Below the pieces are notes generated by a model. That model ran no database searches. It was not told the origin of the DNA and saw only the letters and a list, made by a program, of their open reading frames with translations. From Cenococcum geophilum 1.58 (Eukaryota > Ascomycota > Dothideomycetes > Gloniales > Gloniaceae), in assembly GCA_001692895.1 (NCBI GenBank), contig KV748190.1, forward strand, positions 211,645-275,644: 64,000 nucleotides of DNA, written 5' to 3'. Made by a program: the position numbers and the translations under genes. Numbering within the stretch: position 1 is the stretch's first letter; every line of letters starts with the position of its first letter. Positions 46,401-58,659 of this stretch are shown here, in pieces.

Positions 46401-48980
46401 AGCTTTAAAANGTTATAGGGGNNTTAGTAAGACTAAAGGGCATTACTAGGTACTTAAAGTAACCATAGCGTGTCTTAAATACGGTCTTTTATTCGTTTCC
46501 CTTTTTAATATAAATCCTATAGTACGTATTATAAAAATCTAGCTTTATAAATATCTTCGTATAGCTAAGCCTATTAAAGAGTTTGCCAACTAGCGGTAGG
46601 AGGTACCGATTTTTAATCGTAATCTTATTTAGGCGTTTGTAGTTAATATATAACCGCATTATACCATCTACTTTTAGCACAAAAAGAATAGGCGCTCTAG
46701 TAGGCGACTTACTAGGCCTAATCTAGCCCTTTTTAAGAGTACTATTTAGGTACTCTTATAAGATCTATAACTTTTTCTATAAGAGGTTATAGAGGGGTAT
46801 TTACGGTGGCGTCTTGCCTTCTTTTAAGTTGATTATATGGTCGTACTTAATGTTCTATAGTAGTATGCTTGCTAGCTTATTAAAAAAGATATTAATTTCT
46901 TCCTTATATATATCTAGTAGGCTAGGGGCTATAGAGGTTAAAGTAACTATTATATAGTAGTGTGTTTCCAGGAGCTAGTAAAGAAAAGGGTATAGCCGAT
47001 ATGCGTTTTATAGGTATACTCGCATAGAGAGTATATATAGCTCTACTGCAGTATACTTAATAGTTTTAGGGTTTTAATTACCTCCCCCTTATATATAGGT
47101 GATCTGCGCTAGCACTAGAGGGTCTCTACGGGTACTCGCTATTAGTAATAGTAGGTCCTCTACTGTATTTATAACCGGTGTCTCTACATTTAGAGGGTCT
47201 ATATAGGTACTCGCTGCTAGTAACAACAGGTCCTCTATTATGTTTATAACCGGCGTAAAGAAGGAGTCTTCTGGCCATAGCGAATAGACTATTTTACTAG
47301 CCTTAATATCTCTTAAAAGAGTGTTAAGGGTAACTATTTAGAGGTGTCTGGGGTCTAAAGTACCCTAAATAAACTATCTAGAACGGAAGCTAATTAATAA
47401 ATCTGCTTCTGCGAGCTAATCCTATTTAAGAACTATATTATAACTATTAAATAAGCCGCCCTAAAAGGTCTGCGGGCTAATAGTGCGAGAGGTACCCTAG
47501 GAGTCGCTAGTAGTAACCGTTAGATTATAAGTATCCTAGATTGTTATCTAGTTACTATTAAGGAAACGTATAATAGGTTTACGTAAACGTAGCGCGTAGC
47601 ATATAGGTAGGTTAAACCTATAGACGACATCTTAATTAATAAGGTTAATTTAGCACATATTATCGTATAAGGTATATAGGCGGACTTTACCCTAGGGCGT
47701 ATTTATCGCGATATATACCATAATATATTTCTTCTCTCCCTCTATATTAGGCCCTAGTTATAGTTAAAAAAGATACGCTACTAGGGCTTTGGGTTTTCTA
47801 AAGCCTAAGCTAACTTTTCTTTATTGGCTTGCTTTTAGTGTTTTTTATAGTAGCTGCCTACGGTCCTTTAACTTGCCTACGTAGTATTGGCGTCTAGGGG
47901 GTCCCCTAAGCTATTTGGCTTTTAAGTAGTCTTCCTAGGAGTTTACTTAGAAAAGCGTTACCCTTTTTAGGTTTTATTTCCTAAGCCTAACTCTATAGAG
48001 CCTATGCTGCGACCACGCTTTTTATATAATGATTTACTGCTACTACTTACACGATCTTCCGCGAGCTTTATAGTATTAAGTAATTACTCTACACAGCAGA
48101 TTTTGTTAAAGAGGTCTTTAGTAGTTCTTACCCGTTAGGTGAAGTTCTGGCGGAAGAGCTCTACTTATAGGTAGGCTAGGAGATATAAGAACTAAAAGTC
48201 TATCTGTTATTTAGGATTGATAAAAGGGGTATATAAGAAGAGGTCCTCTAAGCTATATATACAGGCTAGGAAGACGTCAAACCTCTAGTTCTCCTTTATA
48301 ATAGCTATATAGTATATTATAGCGTTATTAAAGCGTCTTACTATAGGGTTCCTGATTTAGTCTTGGACTATAGTCTTAAATTCATCCTATAGTAAAGGAC
48401 CCTTGTCCTTAGTGCCTAACCAGTAATAAACTAGTTAGGTAATTATCTTCTCTTTTATAAGACCTTTAATGGCCTAGCGCGTACGTCGCTTATAGTTATA
48501 GTTAGCGTTATTAACCTTAAATCGGTTCTTAACTGCGGCGATTTACCGGTTAAAATGCTATTAAGTAGTACCGCTAATATTAGGTGGTAACTTCTTAACT
48601 AGGGCGTTAAGATTTGTTTAGCGTATGCGTTTACTATATAACTTATACTCTTTACTAAAGAGGTAATAGGAGGGCTTTATTAAATTAATAATGCTCTATA
48701 AGTTAGCTATTTTCTTAGCTAGCTTATCTAGCTCCTTTATATTAGCGGTATTAGGTAGAATACTAGTAACCTTACTAAGCTTCTATTAAGCCTAGGTATA
48801 TAAGTTAAACTAGTCTCTAGCGTTTATAGATATCTAATTATTTTAAGGTTTAGAAGGTGGCTTAGATTCTACTAGTGTGCTTTTAGCGGTTTTGTCTACA
48901 CTAGATCTTAAGGCGTTCTGCGGTTATATTGCTAACGTATTACCGTTAGGTATAGGCGTTAGTTTTCTTTTTAGAGGCAT
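43500..48980 (-). pseudogene. Gypsy-C gag-pol with chromodomain
   Basis: Gag begins at ATG 48980 (MPLKRKLTPIPNGNTLAI). Protease-like region near 47660 (LYDNMCQINLINQDVVYRFNLP). RT about 46800-45950: the longest open stretch is 46680-46489 (MLKVDGIMRLYINYKRLNK, then IFIKLDFYNTYYRI for the LDL-AYHQI box), and VVYLDNILIY at 46366-46331 for Y-DD. RNase H to about 45650. Integrase about 44950-44150 (VLIDHFIKL, DNIVSNRGSIF, TFYPQIDSQIERQN, FAYNSKVYA). Chromodomain about 43745-43650 (VEVIIAYQDYAGQPQYLIKWLGW). RIP stops throughout. Confidence 0.88.
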
Positions 48981-49032
48981 TATAGAAAAATTAAACCGGC
49001 TATCCTCCTAAGGGGATTAGTAAGGATTTGAA

Positions 49033-49258
49033 TATAAGGTAAGGATATAGATAGGGAGTCTAATAATAGAACAATAGGTATATTATATAGACAGAGACAA
49101 ATCCTTAAGGGAAAAAGGAGGAGTCTGTATGTGAGGTAAGAAGGGTTTTCCCTAGGCATGTATAGAGCACGTACCTCACGGGCGAGTCACCCCTAGGTTA
49201 CCCTAGGGTCGCCTATACCTTACGGCTATATAACTATCTACTTAGGTTTTACCTAATA
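49033..49258 (-). repeat. Gypsy-C 5' LTR
   Basis: A 226-bp LTR, upstream LTR of the minus-strand element. The inner side continues on the minus strand with TTCAAATCCTTAC, where the primer-binding site should be, and the gag ATG follows about 50 bp further on. The outer side carries the second ATAAA. Confidence 0.93.
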
Positions 49259-49263
49259 ATAAA

Positions 49264-51101
49264 AATAACAGTTTTAAGCCTTTATAAGATGCCCTAAAAG
49301 ATGCCCTAAAGGAGAACTATAATTAACGTACTCTAGAAGACGACTATAATCCTAATATAATTATAGTAGATATACCGCAACTATAACGCGGTAGAGGTCG
49401 CCTAAAGGGATTATAAAATCGCTAACATCTTATTAATTTTAAAGAGCAATTTATTACCGCTATTAAGAATGGAATTAAGTTATTAATGGCCTTTATAATA
49501 ACTAAGGAGAAGGCTAACTTTAAGCTCGCAAAATAGCTCTAAAAAAAGGTTATATTATAACTCCTAGAGCTCCTTTCTAAGCATCTAATAAGTAGGAGAT
49601 TAACGGTCTTATTATAAAAGGAGTCTTTAAATTTAAGAAGTATAACCCTACTAAGTTTAATAAAGTTTGTATCTTTAAGTTAAGAATAGTTAACAAGATT
49701 AAAGGCAAAGCTACTAACGCCCTATTTAAGAAATTAAGGCTTATTATCTAAGGTTATAACAATAATAGTAAGGAGGTAATTCTTATATAATCTCCTATAA
49801 TTTAACGAGCTAGTTAGCGAGTTATTATTATACTAGCTCCCTCCTTAATAAAGAATAGAATGGCGGTCTATTTATAAAATATTACTTAGGCCTATACCTA
49901 ATTAGAGATACACCTTTAGCGCTTAATATTAGTATATTTTTTAGAGCAAATTCATTACTAATATCCTAAAGATATAATTATAGTTATGCTTAAGCCATTA
50001 TATAGAATCGCAGAGGTAGGAACCTATTAGTAGGCTACCTACAGTAAGCACTATAAAGAGAAGCTTTTAATAACTACTTCTATATTTAACCTATGCTTCC
50101 TAATTATAACTATAGGAACTCTATTTAGAATTATTAGCATATAAACTAATAATATAATTATCTTAGGAGACGACTAATTCTTAGCTCTTAAAGANGANNA
50201 NNTAGTAANNNTAAATCTTATAGNAAAGCTAAAGNAAAAGCTTAATTTAATAACACNATTACTNTTTAATANATACANCCTCTCCCTAAATAAGGATTCT
50301 ATTGCTTTACGCTAGAAGGGTTAAGGTAAGAAGATTAACGTTATTAACGCTAATTCTTTAAAGTAAGAATATGTGGAGTAACGCGCTTATAGAGCTTATA
50401 TTACTTCTATCTGTTAACTTAAGGCTTTATTTAATCTCTTTATTACCACCTAATACTAGGAACTAACTAAGGATAACATTCTTACCCTAAATAAANNTNT
50501 TTTTTANTAAATAAACNATNTNNANNGGGGANTACTNTANNTNCCTATTAATCTTCCTACNACTAAGCNCTTTNTATTTNTTAATAAATCGTTTATAAAT
50601 AATAAAGATTTTAGCTCCTAGTTAGGATATAAGATTATTATCACGAATAAATTTACTAAAGAGAATAACTTTATAATCTATAGTAATCTTATCTATTAAA
50701 GCTTAACTAAGAGTAAGCGCGTTACTTAAAGCGTCCTAGTATTAGAGATATACGGAATAGTCGGCGGAGTTAATATAGCAATTATAATTAGAACTACTCT
50801 AAAGATAATTATAGATTGACTTAAACTTCCTATTATCCCTATAATCGTATACACTAACTTATATTCCCTTTATAAGTATTTAGTTAAGCTTAATACTATA
50901 AAGGAAAAGCGCCTTATAATTAATATTATAACATATTAGTAATCCTATAAGTGTTAAGAACTCTTTAAGATTTAATAAATTAATAGCTAAGATAACCCGG
51001 TAGATATAATAATGAAGGCGAACCTAAATAAGGTACTAAAGACGTTTATTAATATAAATGCTCTACGTATATAAGTTAAAGGTTAGGTTAAAAGGGAGTA
51101 G
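49264..51101 (+). pseudogene. Copia-2 reverse transcriptase and RNase H
   Basis: Continuation of Copia-2 pol after Gypsy-C; the frame rejoins as KPYYKNNSFKPL, as in uninterrupted Copia-3. RT motifs: PRAPFQASNKQEIDGLI, FKFKKYNPTKFNKV, KGKATNA.F.KLRLI, QRASQRVI.ILAPSLIKNK, YPKDTIIVVLKPLYGIAEAGTYWW (49970-50040, Copia 'LYGLKQA-R-W' box), then IIILGDDQFLAL for the Y-DD box. RNase H: VLALEIYGIVGGVNIAI, VYTDLYSLYKYL, QLINSQDNPVDIITK-NPNK. It ends VKG-VKRE with a stop at 51099-51101. Ambiguous bases at 50195-50575 fall within RT and the RT/RNase H junction. Confidence 0.88.
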
Positions 51102-51387
51102 AAGTATAATATTCTATAAACCCTAACTAAACCTAGCTAATTAGGATTTTCCATCTCTAAGATAGAAAATCGCTATTAGCTTACTTACTACTAGCGCCTT
51201 AGCGGCCCTATAAATAAGATATCTACCTATAACTCCTAAATAAGAGAGCATTATATACTAAAAGGCAAATTTTAGAACAGCGAGACTTATATTATAATAG
51301 CAATAGTAAGTAAAAAGGATTAATATTTATTACGCTAGTTAAGCGGTATATATATATAGATAGTAACCGTAAAAAAAGAGTTACTAG
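51102..51387 (+). other. Copia-2 3' noncoding region
   Basis: A palindrome with arms GATTTTCCATC/GATAGAAAATC at 51145-51171. An imperfect hairpin TAGTAAC..GTTACTA at 51361-51386 encloses AAAAAAAGAG, the likely polypurine primer, directly before the LTR. No gene. Confidence 0.7.
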
Positions 51388-51588
51388 TGTTAGGAATATA
51401 GGCAAGTTACCATTACGCGAGGCAAGTTACCGTCACGTAAGGCAAGTTGCCGTCACGTGCCGCCGCGGCACTAGCGTGGCGAGGAGCCTTAAGCTCCTCA
51501 CCCTTCCTTAAGTAGAAGGGATATAGAATAACAATTATTATACTACCTATAACTTATAGATACGTAATATTACCTTATGTTACTAATA
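51388..51588 (+). repeat. Copia-2 3' LTR (three-unit form)
   Basis: A 201-bp LTR, TGTTAGGAATATAGG..CTAATA. It has three copies of the ~20-bp GGCAAGTTGCCGTCACG unit against two in the 5' LTR, which accounts for the 20-bp length difference. Otherwise the two LTRs differ by transitions. Confidence 0.9.
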
Positions 51589-51593
51589 TCGTG

Positions 51594-52135
51594 CATACGT
51601 TTTAAATTTTCGTCCTATCCCGCAATTAAGAATAGATTCGTTTTACCTTATACTATTTTAAATAATAAGTCTATTTTAATATATCTTACGTATTAGAATA
51701 CCTTAGCTTACGTATATACACAATATATAATAAGGAAATGCTCATTATTAAAGTTATAGAATGCTTAAATCTATTACTCAGTATTCTCTTTATATTAGTC
51801 TATAAAGAATTCGCATACTACACCTACTTTACTTAGGCTCTATATATATAGAGCATATATCTAACCTATACTCACCTATATATACTATCCCCTCTAGGAA
51901 TTATAGCATCCTCTCCTTTTAAATTAAAGTAGTAATTTGATCCTTAATATTAAGACTACTATATACTACACGTAGTGTCTACGTCCTATACTTTTTATAT
52001 AAAGTATAATATTCTAATAATAGAATAAATCAACCTATACTATAGTAAGTAATTTTATTTATATATACTATGTATATACGGGGCATATATATAGTAAGGT
52101 TTAGGACTTCTACCTACCTTATTGCTTTAACTACA
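51594..52135. other. AT-rich spacer between Copia-2 and Copia-3
   Basis: No gene recognised. RIP-like TpA-rich sequence, probably the older repeat DNA into which both Copia elements inserted. The left end should join 38849 and the right end should join 58367 once the elements are removed. Confidence 0.6.
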
Positions 52136-52140
52136 TTATT

Positions 52141-52327
52141 TATCAGGAATAAGGCAAGTTGCCGTCGCATAAAGCATATTGCCGTCACGTGTCGACATAG
52201 CCCTAGCGTGGTGAGGAACCTTAAGTTCCTCACCCCTTTCCTCATTCCTATTAATAAGAATTAACCAACATCACTATAACCCTACTCGAGTAGTCGTTAT
52301 TAGTAAGTCACCCTATATTTCCAACAC
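52141..52327 (+). repeat. Copia-3 5' LTR
   Basis: A 187-bp LTR, TATCAGGAATAAGG (from TGTTAGGAATAAGG) to CCAACA. It carries GGCAAGTTGCCGTCGC and a GAGGAACCTTAAGTTCCTC palindrome, and a 3' part (AACATCACTATAACCCTACTCGAG) shared with the Copia-1 LTR. Confidence 0.93.
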
Positions 52328-52839
52328 TAATTAGTGGTTAAATACACAGTTAACTACAGAGCAGCTAGGTTTTTAAATAGAAGAGATAGTCTTATATAGG
52401 GGTGCTATATACGCTTATATGGAATAGATCCCAGCAATACTATACTACCTTAGACTTGCGAAAAACTAGTAATAGAAGTGTTATTGAGTACTAGGAGATA
52501 CCAAGTTGCGTCTATTACGCAGAATAACCACATTTATAAAGATTTGGTTGAGTACTTTAGGTCAGAAGTATTACTAAACCTATAGTCCTAAAATTAACGT
52601 CTAAAACGCGTTAAACAACTACACATACAAAGATTTAGTTAAGTACTTTAGGTTAGAAGTGTTACTAAACCTATAGTCCCAAAGTCAACGTCCAAAACGC
52701 GTTAACAACATCTTAATTGCCTACCTTTTAACAGCAAACCTACGAGATTCTACAAAGCTAAAAACCCTACCTACCTTCAATATACAATACCCCGTTAATT
52801 CTATACCTACTATAGCATCAACCTACTCAAAGAAGTACA

Positions 52840-55800
52840 AGAAAAGCATTAACCTGAAGACATAGGATACAGACATTAACCCTATAAACGCCGAGGAACA
52901 GGACCTAAACGGATTCTTAGTATACTATATAGTATACTATATAGACAGCGAATATAACGATATTAAGCTATAGTGTTATATAAAGGAGGACTTTATTAGA
53001 TGGATAAAGGAAATATAGGCTCTTGCGAAGAAGGACGTTATATAAGACTTTTATAACTTCCTTTAAAAGAATGGAGTATTTGTCCCTATAGATGGGGGTA
53101 TTATTAGAGACAATATCCAGGAGTAAGTTATTAACGTAAAAGAAGAGCATAAATAGACTCCATAAGAGGTTAAGCACTAATTACGCACTAAGAGGAAGCT
53201 TAACTTACGATAGAATCCAAACAATACGCTAATAGAGACGCGCTTTAATTCCATTACTTTAGGCACAAGTTCTTATATTCCGTATTTATCGCTTCCACCT
53301 CTATCTCTAGCTCCCTAAAATCCACTAATTTAACTAATAATATTAACCACTACCCCTTAAGAGCAAGCGCAAGATCCCCTTACTTCGCGATTTAACAACC
53401 TTTAAACTCTACTATAGGAAGATTAGGTACCACGCCATGTTCTACTAAGCCCTATATCTCTACTACAGCCTATAAAGCAATCCCCACCTTAATCTCTAAT
53501 GCAATTTTAACGTGGTTTAGTACCACTTAGAGGCACCTTAAAAATGCTTATAGAGCTTATAAAGCTCTATACAGACTAGGAAAAGAAGTTTAGCAGGGAA
53601 CTATATAATATCCTCAATTTAAAGCTGCGTATCTTCTATAACTATTGCTAGAAGGTTAAACTAGAACCTAACTAATATTATAACACCTATTCCGTTATAC
53701 TTAAGGGCCACACTAGTACCTTCTATTATAATTATTTAGTAGGAAAAGAATATAATTTCAACCGAATAATATATAAGATAAGATGCTACTTTAAAATAAA
53801 AGAGAATAAGCAGCAATATATATTAGAGTAGAGAGAGACTACCTTCCTAAAAATTATTACTACGAACCCAAGTATCTCTCGGCTTAATTGTCTTTAAAAG
53901 CTCTTTAATTAACTTTAGATAATTTAGTATAGTTTATCCGAATTATATTAAGAGGACCTTAGCCTACGCAATTAAGTCATTAGCGCATACTAAGGTATCA
54001 AAAAATGCAATCTTGCTCTCTTTAACCCTATAAGTACTTATAAAGGAGTATATACTTAATTAAGATCCTCTATTAGCACCGCTCTACGCTTTTAAGAAGT
54101 ATAGCAATTTAACGCCTAACTTTAACCTACCTTAATTAACCCAGCCGACTAATATAATCACAACTAGACTAATCGAATATATAGTGGACGTGGTAGGGGA
54201 TATAGTAAAGGGTATAATTAACGTTGACTATAAGGCAATTATAGAGGTCCTTATGGAGGTTCACTTCGGAACAATTGTTAGAAGAAGTACTACGTTTATA
54301 AGAAGCCAAATTGCTAGTTAACTAGACACCCTCTTAATAGACAAAAGGAGGCATATAATAGGTTTCGCCAAAGCGCACGAAACGTCGGAAATTAAGAGGT
54401 TACTATAGCCTACTTCTAAAACTTCCTGGTTTAATATAAAGGCGAAGAAGATCTTAAGGGTGAGGTTAACGAGGCCGAATAGCTCCTTATAGATATAGAA
54501 ATTAAGGACTACTCTCCTAACTAATACTTTACTAAGTATAGTAAGGTAAATAGTATATAAACCGTTGCTATCCTTAATAACCAATCTACGCTCTATTCTA
54601 TTATAAAGTTAGATATCTTTAATAAGCTAAAGGAAAGTTCCGCGTTTTCCTTTAATAATAGATACTCGGCAAACGTCTTTTATAGCATTATACCAGATAC
54701 TAGAGCCGCAGGAGTATCTATAGCAGGAGAGCCTTAAGTTTAAGCTCTTTAGTAGCTTAATAGCTCTGTTTAAATTAACTAATTAATAGTAGGCTAATAT
54801 ATAATTCGCTTTAGCAAGGGTACTGTGATTTTTCTTAGCATAATTAAGGTCTAAACCCTGTTAGGATATATTACTTTCCACATTATCCCCGCAAACACCC
54901 TATTCCTATTCTGCATCTAAGATATAGATAAATTGGGTATTAAGCTTAACAACCTTAAAAATATGCTTATCTAGGGAGATAATCGGGTGCCCGTTATACG
55001 TAAGTGGGGTTACCCTTAGTTGCTCCTTTAATAGCCAAAAAGGAGCGTTGCTTAAAGCCACCTAACTAAGTTAGAGTTACGTTAACTATACTATTATTTT
55101 GGCCACCTATCTGTTTACTAATTGCTTAGGGTTCTTTAGCGAGCAGGTTATAAAGTTAAGGTTAAGGTGATTAAATATCTTATAAAGTACTACTACTACT
55201 ACTAAATAAACTAGAAGTCCCCTGGCCGATTTAAGTTTACTTTTAAAGACAACTATAACTTTAACTTCTACATTATTATGGATATTATATATCTTAGCGG
55301 CAAGCCAGTACTCTAAGTTATTAACTTCTTAACCTCCTTCTAAGCCGCACGCTTTTTAAAAGATATATTAGCTAGGAATATATAGGATACTCTTTAATTA
55401 TACTAAATTAATATCTACCTAGGACCCCCTAATTAAATCGTTTACAATATAGGAAAGAACTTCTCATCTACGGAGTTTTAATAATAGGTAAAGGCAATGA
55501 TAATTAAGGTTAAGGAAGTCCCCGTTAAGGCACATAATAGTATTAGAAAAGTAGAACGATATTATACGCCATTACGCCGCGTATATAAGATTATTTCTTT
55601 AGAACTAGAGGGTGCTAGTGAAGAGCTCATCCTATAGATAGCTGTTAAGGCTATTAACGATACCGCTGGCCTAGATAGGCTCATACCTATATTACTAGTC
55701 TTTAGCGCCTACCCTTAAATAACTAACAATTCTTTACTATCTCCCTCTATTACGTAATAAGCTAAGGCTATTCGCAAGGTAATAAAGGAGGTGTGACGTC

Positions 55801-57866
55801 TCTACGCTACGCGCTAGGTTAATAATATACTAGGAATAAGAAATGGCCTAAATACCTTAACTACGCTTAATCTGCCACTCCAATTAGAGGTACGCGTATG
55901 GTATAAAAAGGGAGGATGGTTAGGCCCATATAAACTTATTGCAATTAATAGTTAAACTTATACTCTTTAGATGCCCTATAGACCCACTTAATTCCGCTTA
56001 ACTGTTGTTAAGCCCTACTATAGAAATAATAGCTCTAAGCCTTTATAGGATGCCCTAGAGGATACCCTAGAGGAGAACTATAATTAATATGCTTTAGAAG
56101 GCGAAGGCGATTCTAATATAATTGTAGTAGATATACCGTAACTATGACGCGGTAGAGGTCGCCCAAAGGGATTATAAAATTGCTAATATCTTGTTAATTT
56201 TAAAGAGCAATTTGTTACCGCTATTGAGAATAGAGATAAACTATTAATAGCCTTTATAATAGCTAAAGAGAAGGCTGACTTTAAACTCGTAAAATAGCTC
56301 TAAAAGAAAGGCCGTATTATAACTTTAAGAGCTCCTTTCTAAGTATCTAATAAGCAGGAGATCGACGGTCTTATTATAAGAGGAGTTTTTAAATTTAAGA
56401 AATATGACCCTACCAAATTTAATAAAGTCCGTATATTTAAGTTAAGAATGGTTAATAAGATTAAAGGCAAAGCTACTAATACCCTATTTAAGAAGTTAAG
56501 GCTAGTTATTTAAGGTTATAATAATAACGGTAAGGAAGTAATTCTTATATAATCCCCTATAATTTAACGAGCTAGTTAACAAGTTATTATTACGCTAGCT
56601 CCCTCCTTAATAAAGAATAGGATAGCGGTTTACCTATAAGATATTACTTAGGCCTATACCTAATTAGAGACGCGCCTTTAGCGCTTAATACTAGTATACC
56701 TTCTAGAGCAAATTTGCCACTAATATCCTAAGGATACAATTATGGTTATACTTAAGCTATTATATAGAATCGCAGAGGCAGGAACTTATTGGTGGGCTAC
56801 CTACAGTAAGCACTATAAGGAGAAGCTTTTAATAACTACTTCTATATTTAATCCCTACTTCCTTATTATAACTACGGGAACTCTATTTAGAATTGTCGGT
56901 ATATAAACGGACGATATAATTATCTTAGGAGACGACTAATTCTTAGCTCTTAAAGAAGATAAGCTAGTAAAGGCAAACCTTATAGCAAAGCTAAAGGAAA
57001 GACTTAACTTAGTAATACTATTACTCTTTAACGGATATATCCTCTCCCTAAATAAGGGCTCCATTGCTCTACGCCAGAAGGGTTAAGGTAAGAAGATTAA
57101 CGTTATTAACGTTAATTCTCTAAAGCAAGGATATATAGAGTAACGCGCTTATAGAGCTTATATAGCTTCTATCTGTTAACCTAAGGCTTTCTTTAATCTC
57201 TCTATTGCCGCTTAATACTAGGAACTAACTAAGGATGATGTTTTTGCCCTAAATAAGTGTCTTTTTTAGCAAATAAACCATCTTAATAAGGGACTACTCT
57301 ACGTACCTATTAACCTTCCTACCGCTAAGCTCTTTGTATTTATTAATGGATTATTTATAAATAATAAAGATTTTAGCTCCTAGTTAGGATATAAGATTAT
57401 TATTATAAACAAATCTACTGGAGAGAATAACTTTATAATCTATAGCAACCTTATCTATTAGAGCTTAACTAAGAGTAAGCGCGTTACTTAAAGCGTTTTA
57501 GCGTTAGAGATATATAGAATAGTTGGCGGAGTTAATATAGTAATTGCAATTAGAACTACCCTTAAGATAATTATAGACCGGCTTGAACTTCCCGCTATCC
57601 CTATAATTATATACACCGACTTATATTCCCTTTATAAGTGTTTAATTAAGCTTAGTACTATAAAGGAGAAGCGTCTTATAATCGATATTATAGCACTTCG
57701 GTAGTCCTATAAGTGTTAAAAACTCTTTAAGATCCGATAGATTAATAGCTAAGATAACCCAGTAGATATAATAATAAAGGCAAACCTAAATAAGGCACTA
57801 GAGACGTTTATTAATATAAATACTCTACGTATATAAGTTAAAGGTTAGGTTAAGAGGGAAATTTAA
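52840..57866 (+). pseudogene. Copia-3 gag-pol polyprotein relic
   Basis: Start uncertain (no ATG in a convincing place; gag readable from about 52890, EEQDLNGFLVYYIVYYIDSE). Gag: REDFIRW-like CYIKEDFIRWIKEI, KLNLRQNPNNTLIE, FYYNYLVGKEYNF. Protease at 54693-54719 (PDTRAAGVS). Integrase about 55040-55900, including KEVPVKAHNSIRKVERYY. RT about 56320-57000 (EIDGLIIRGVFKFKKYDPTKFNKV, YPKDTIMVILKLLYRIAEAGTYWW, then ILGDDQFLAL). RNase H about 57330-57840 (GIVGGVNIVIAI, YTDLYSLYKCL, INSQDNPVDIIIK). Stop at 57864-57866 after VKGWVKREI with the W codon now TAG. A genomic relic, not expected to be translated. Confidence 0.88.
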
Positions 57867-58175
57867 AGAAGTTAAGATCTTATAGAACTTTAACCGCCAG
57901 TTAAAGTTGTCTAATTGGTTAGATTCTTGCTAAGAGCGCCACGCCTAATTGATTTAGGTAGCGGTGTGGACTTCTACCAACTAATTAGGATTTTCTATAC
58001 CCGGCATGGAAAATTACCATTAGCTCACTTACTACTAGCGTCTTAGCGGCCTACCTGTCTTCGCGTTATCCACTAAATTCTACCAACTGCCGTATTATTG
58101 TATATTGTCTGGTTTTGTTATATACTATCTATTTATATATATATATATAGCAACCACAAAAAGAAGAGTTGCTAG
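57867..58175 (+). other. Copia-3 3' noncoding region
   Basis: Contains the GTTAAAGTTGTCTAATTGG module (57900-57938) also found in Copia-1 and Gypsy-C, the GATTTTC..GAAAATT palindrome (57989-58015), and the hairpin TAGCAAC/GTTGCTA around AAAAAGAAGAG (58148-58174), the likely polypurine tract, immediately before the LTR. Confidence 0.72.
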
Positions 58176-58361
58176 TGTTAGGAATAAGGCAAGTTGCCGT
58201 CGCATGAAGCATATTGCCGTCACGTGTCGACGTGGCCCTAGCGTGGTGAGGAACCTTAAGTTCCTCACCCCTTTCCTCATTCCTATCAATAAGAATCAAC
58301 CAACATCACTGTAACCCTACTCGAGTAGTCGTTATTAGTGAGTCACCCTATGTTTCCAACA
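58176..58361 (+). repeat. Copia-3 3' LTR
   Basis: A 186-bp LTR TGTTAGGAATAAGG..CCAACA, followed by TTATT. A 69-codon plus-strand open frame overlaps it (58105-58314). The same phase is partly open in the 5' LTR (52070-52264), so it comes from LTR sequence rather than a gene. Confidence 0.93.
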
Positions 58362-58659
58362 TTATTAGTAAGGTTAATTAGTAGCTTTATTAGGTATAGT
58401 GGATAATATATATAAGAATTCCGCGTAATAAGGCAAATATCATCAGGAAAATTTTTTTTGGGGTCGTTGTTGCGGTTTGCGGCAAATTGCCGCAAACTAT
58501 ACGATCGCGGCAGATATATATGGTCGATAGCAATTTGCGCAAAACGCACGTTTTGCAACAAGTTTACAGCACCCTAATAGCAATTTGCGCGTTTTATAAT
58601 AAATTTACAGCATCTAATAGTAAATTACGGCAAAATGCTACCCTATAAATAAATAGTGC

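Larger units (their letters stand above)
42461..49258 (-). mobile_element. Gypsy-C, full-length chromovirus LTR retrotransposon
   Basis: 6798 bp on the minus strand, with 226-bp LTRs at both ends and an exact duplication ATAAA (42456-42460, 49259-49263). It is inserted in Copia-2 pol between integrase and RT. A C9 run at 42690-42698 next to the left LTR is the complement of a polypurine tract, confirming minus orientation. The family differs from A/B/E (short LTRs, other gag) and from D. It has a chromodomain, so it is a chromovirus. A few ambiguous bases occur at 46411-46423. Confidence 0.94.
38855..51588 (+). mobile_element. Copia-2, full-length LTR retrotransposon split by Gypsy-C
   Basis: Ty1/Copia element with LTRs at 38855-39035 and 51388-51588. 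The duplication is TTGTG (38850-38854) and TCGTG (51589-51593), one transition apart, as RIP would cause. Gypsy-C sits inside pol; without it the element is about 5.9 kb. The order gag-protease-integrase-RT-RNase H is that of Copia. It carries heavy RIP damage and patches of ambiguous bases (50195-50575). Confidence 0.92.
52141..58361 (+). mobile_element. Copia-3, full-length LTR retrotransposon
   Basis: Uninterrupted Ty1/Copia element of 6221 bp, LTRs 52141-52327 and 58176-58361, exact duplication TTATT (52136-52140, 58362-58366). It is the reference copy of the Copia-1/2/3 family here, although its pol is also full of RIP stops. The LTRs retain GC-rich cores and are nearly identical. Confidence 0.95.

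Noticed and set aside
52968..54584. Minus-strand open frames of 69 and 88 codons
   Set aside because: Antisense to Copia-3 gag and protease; no independent motif.
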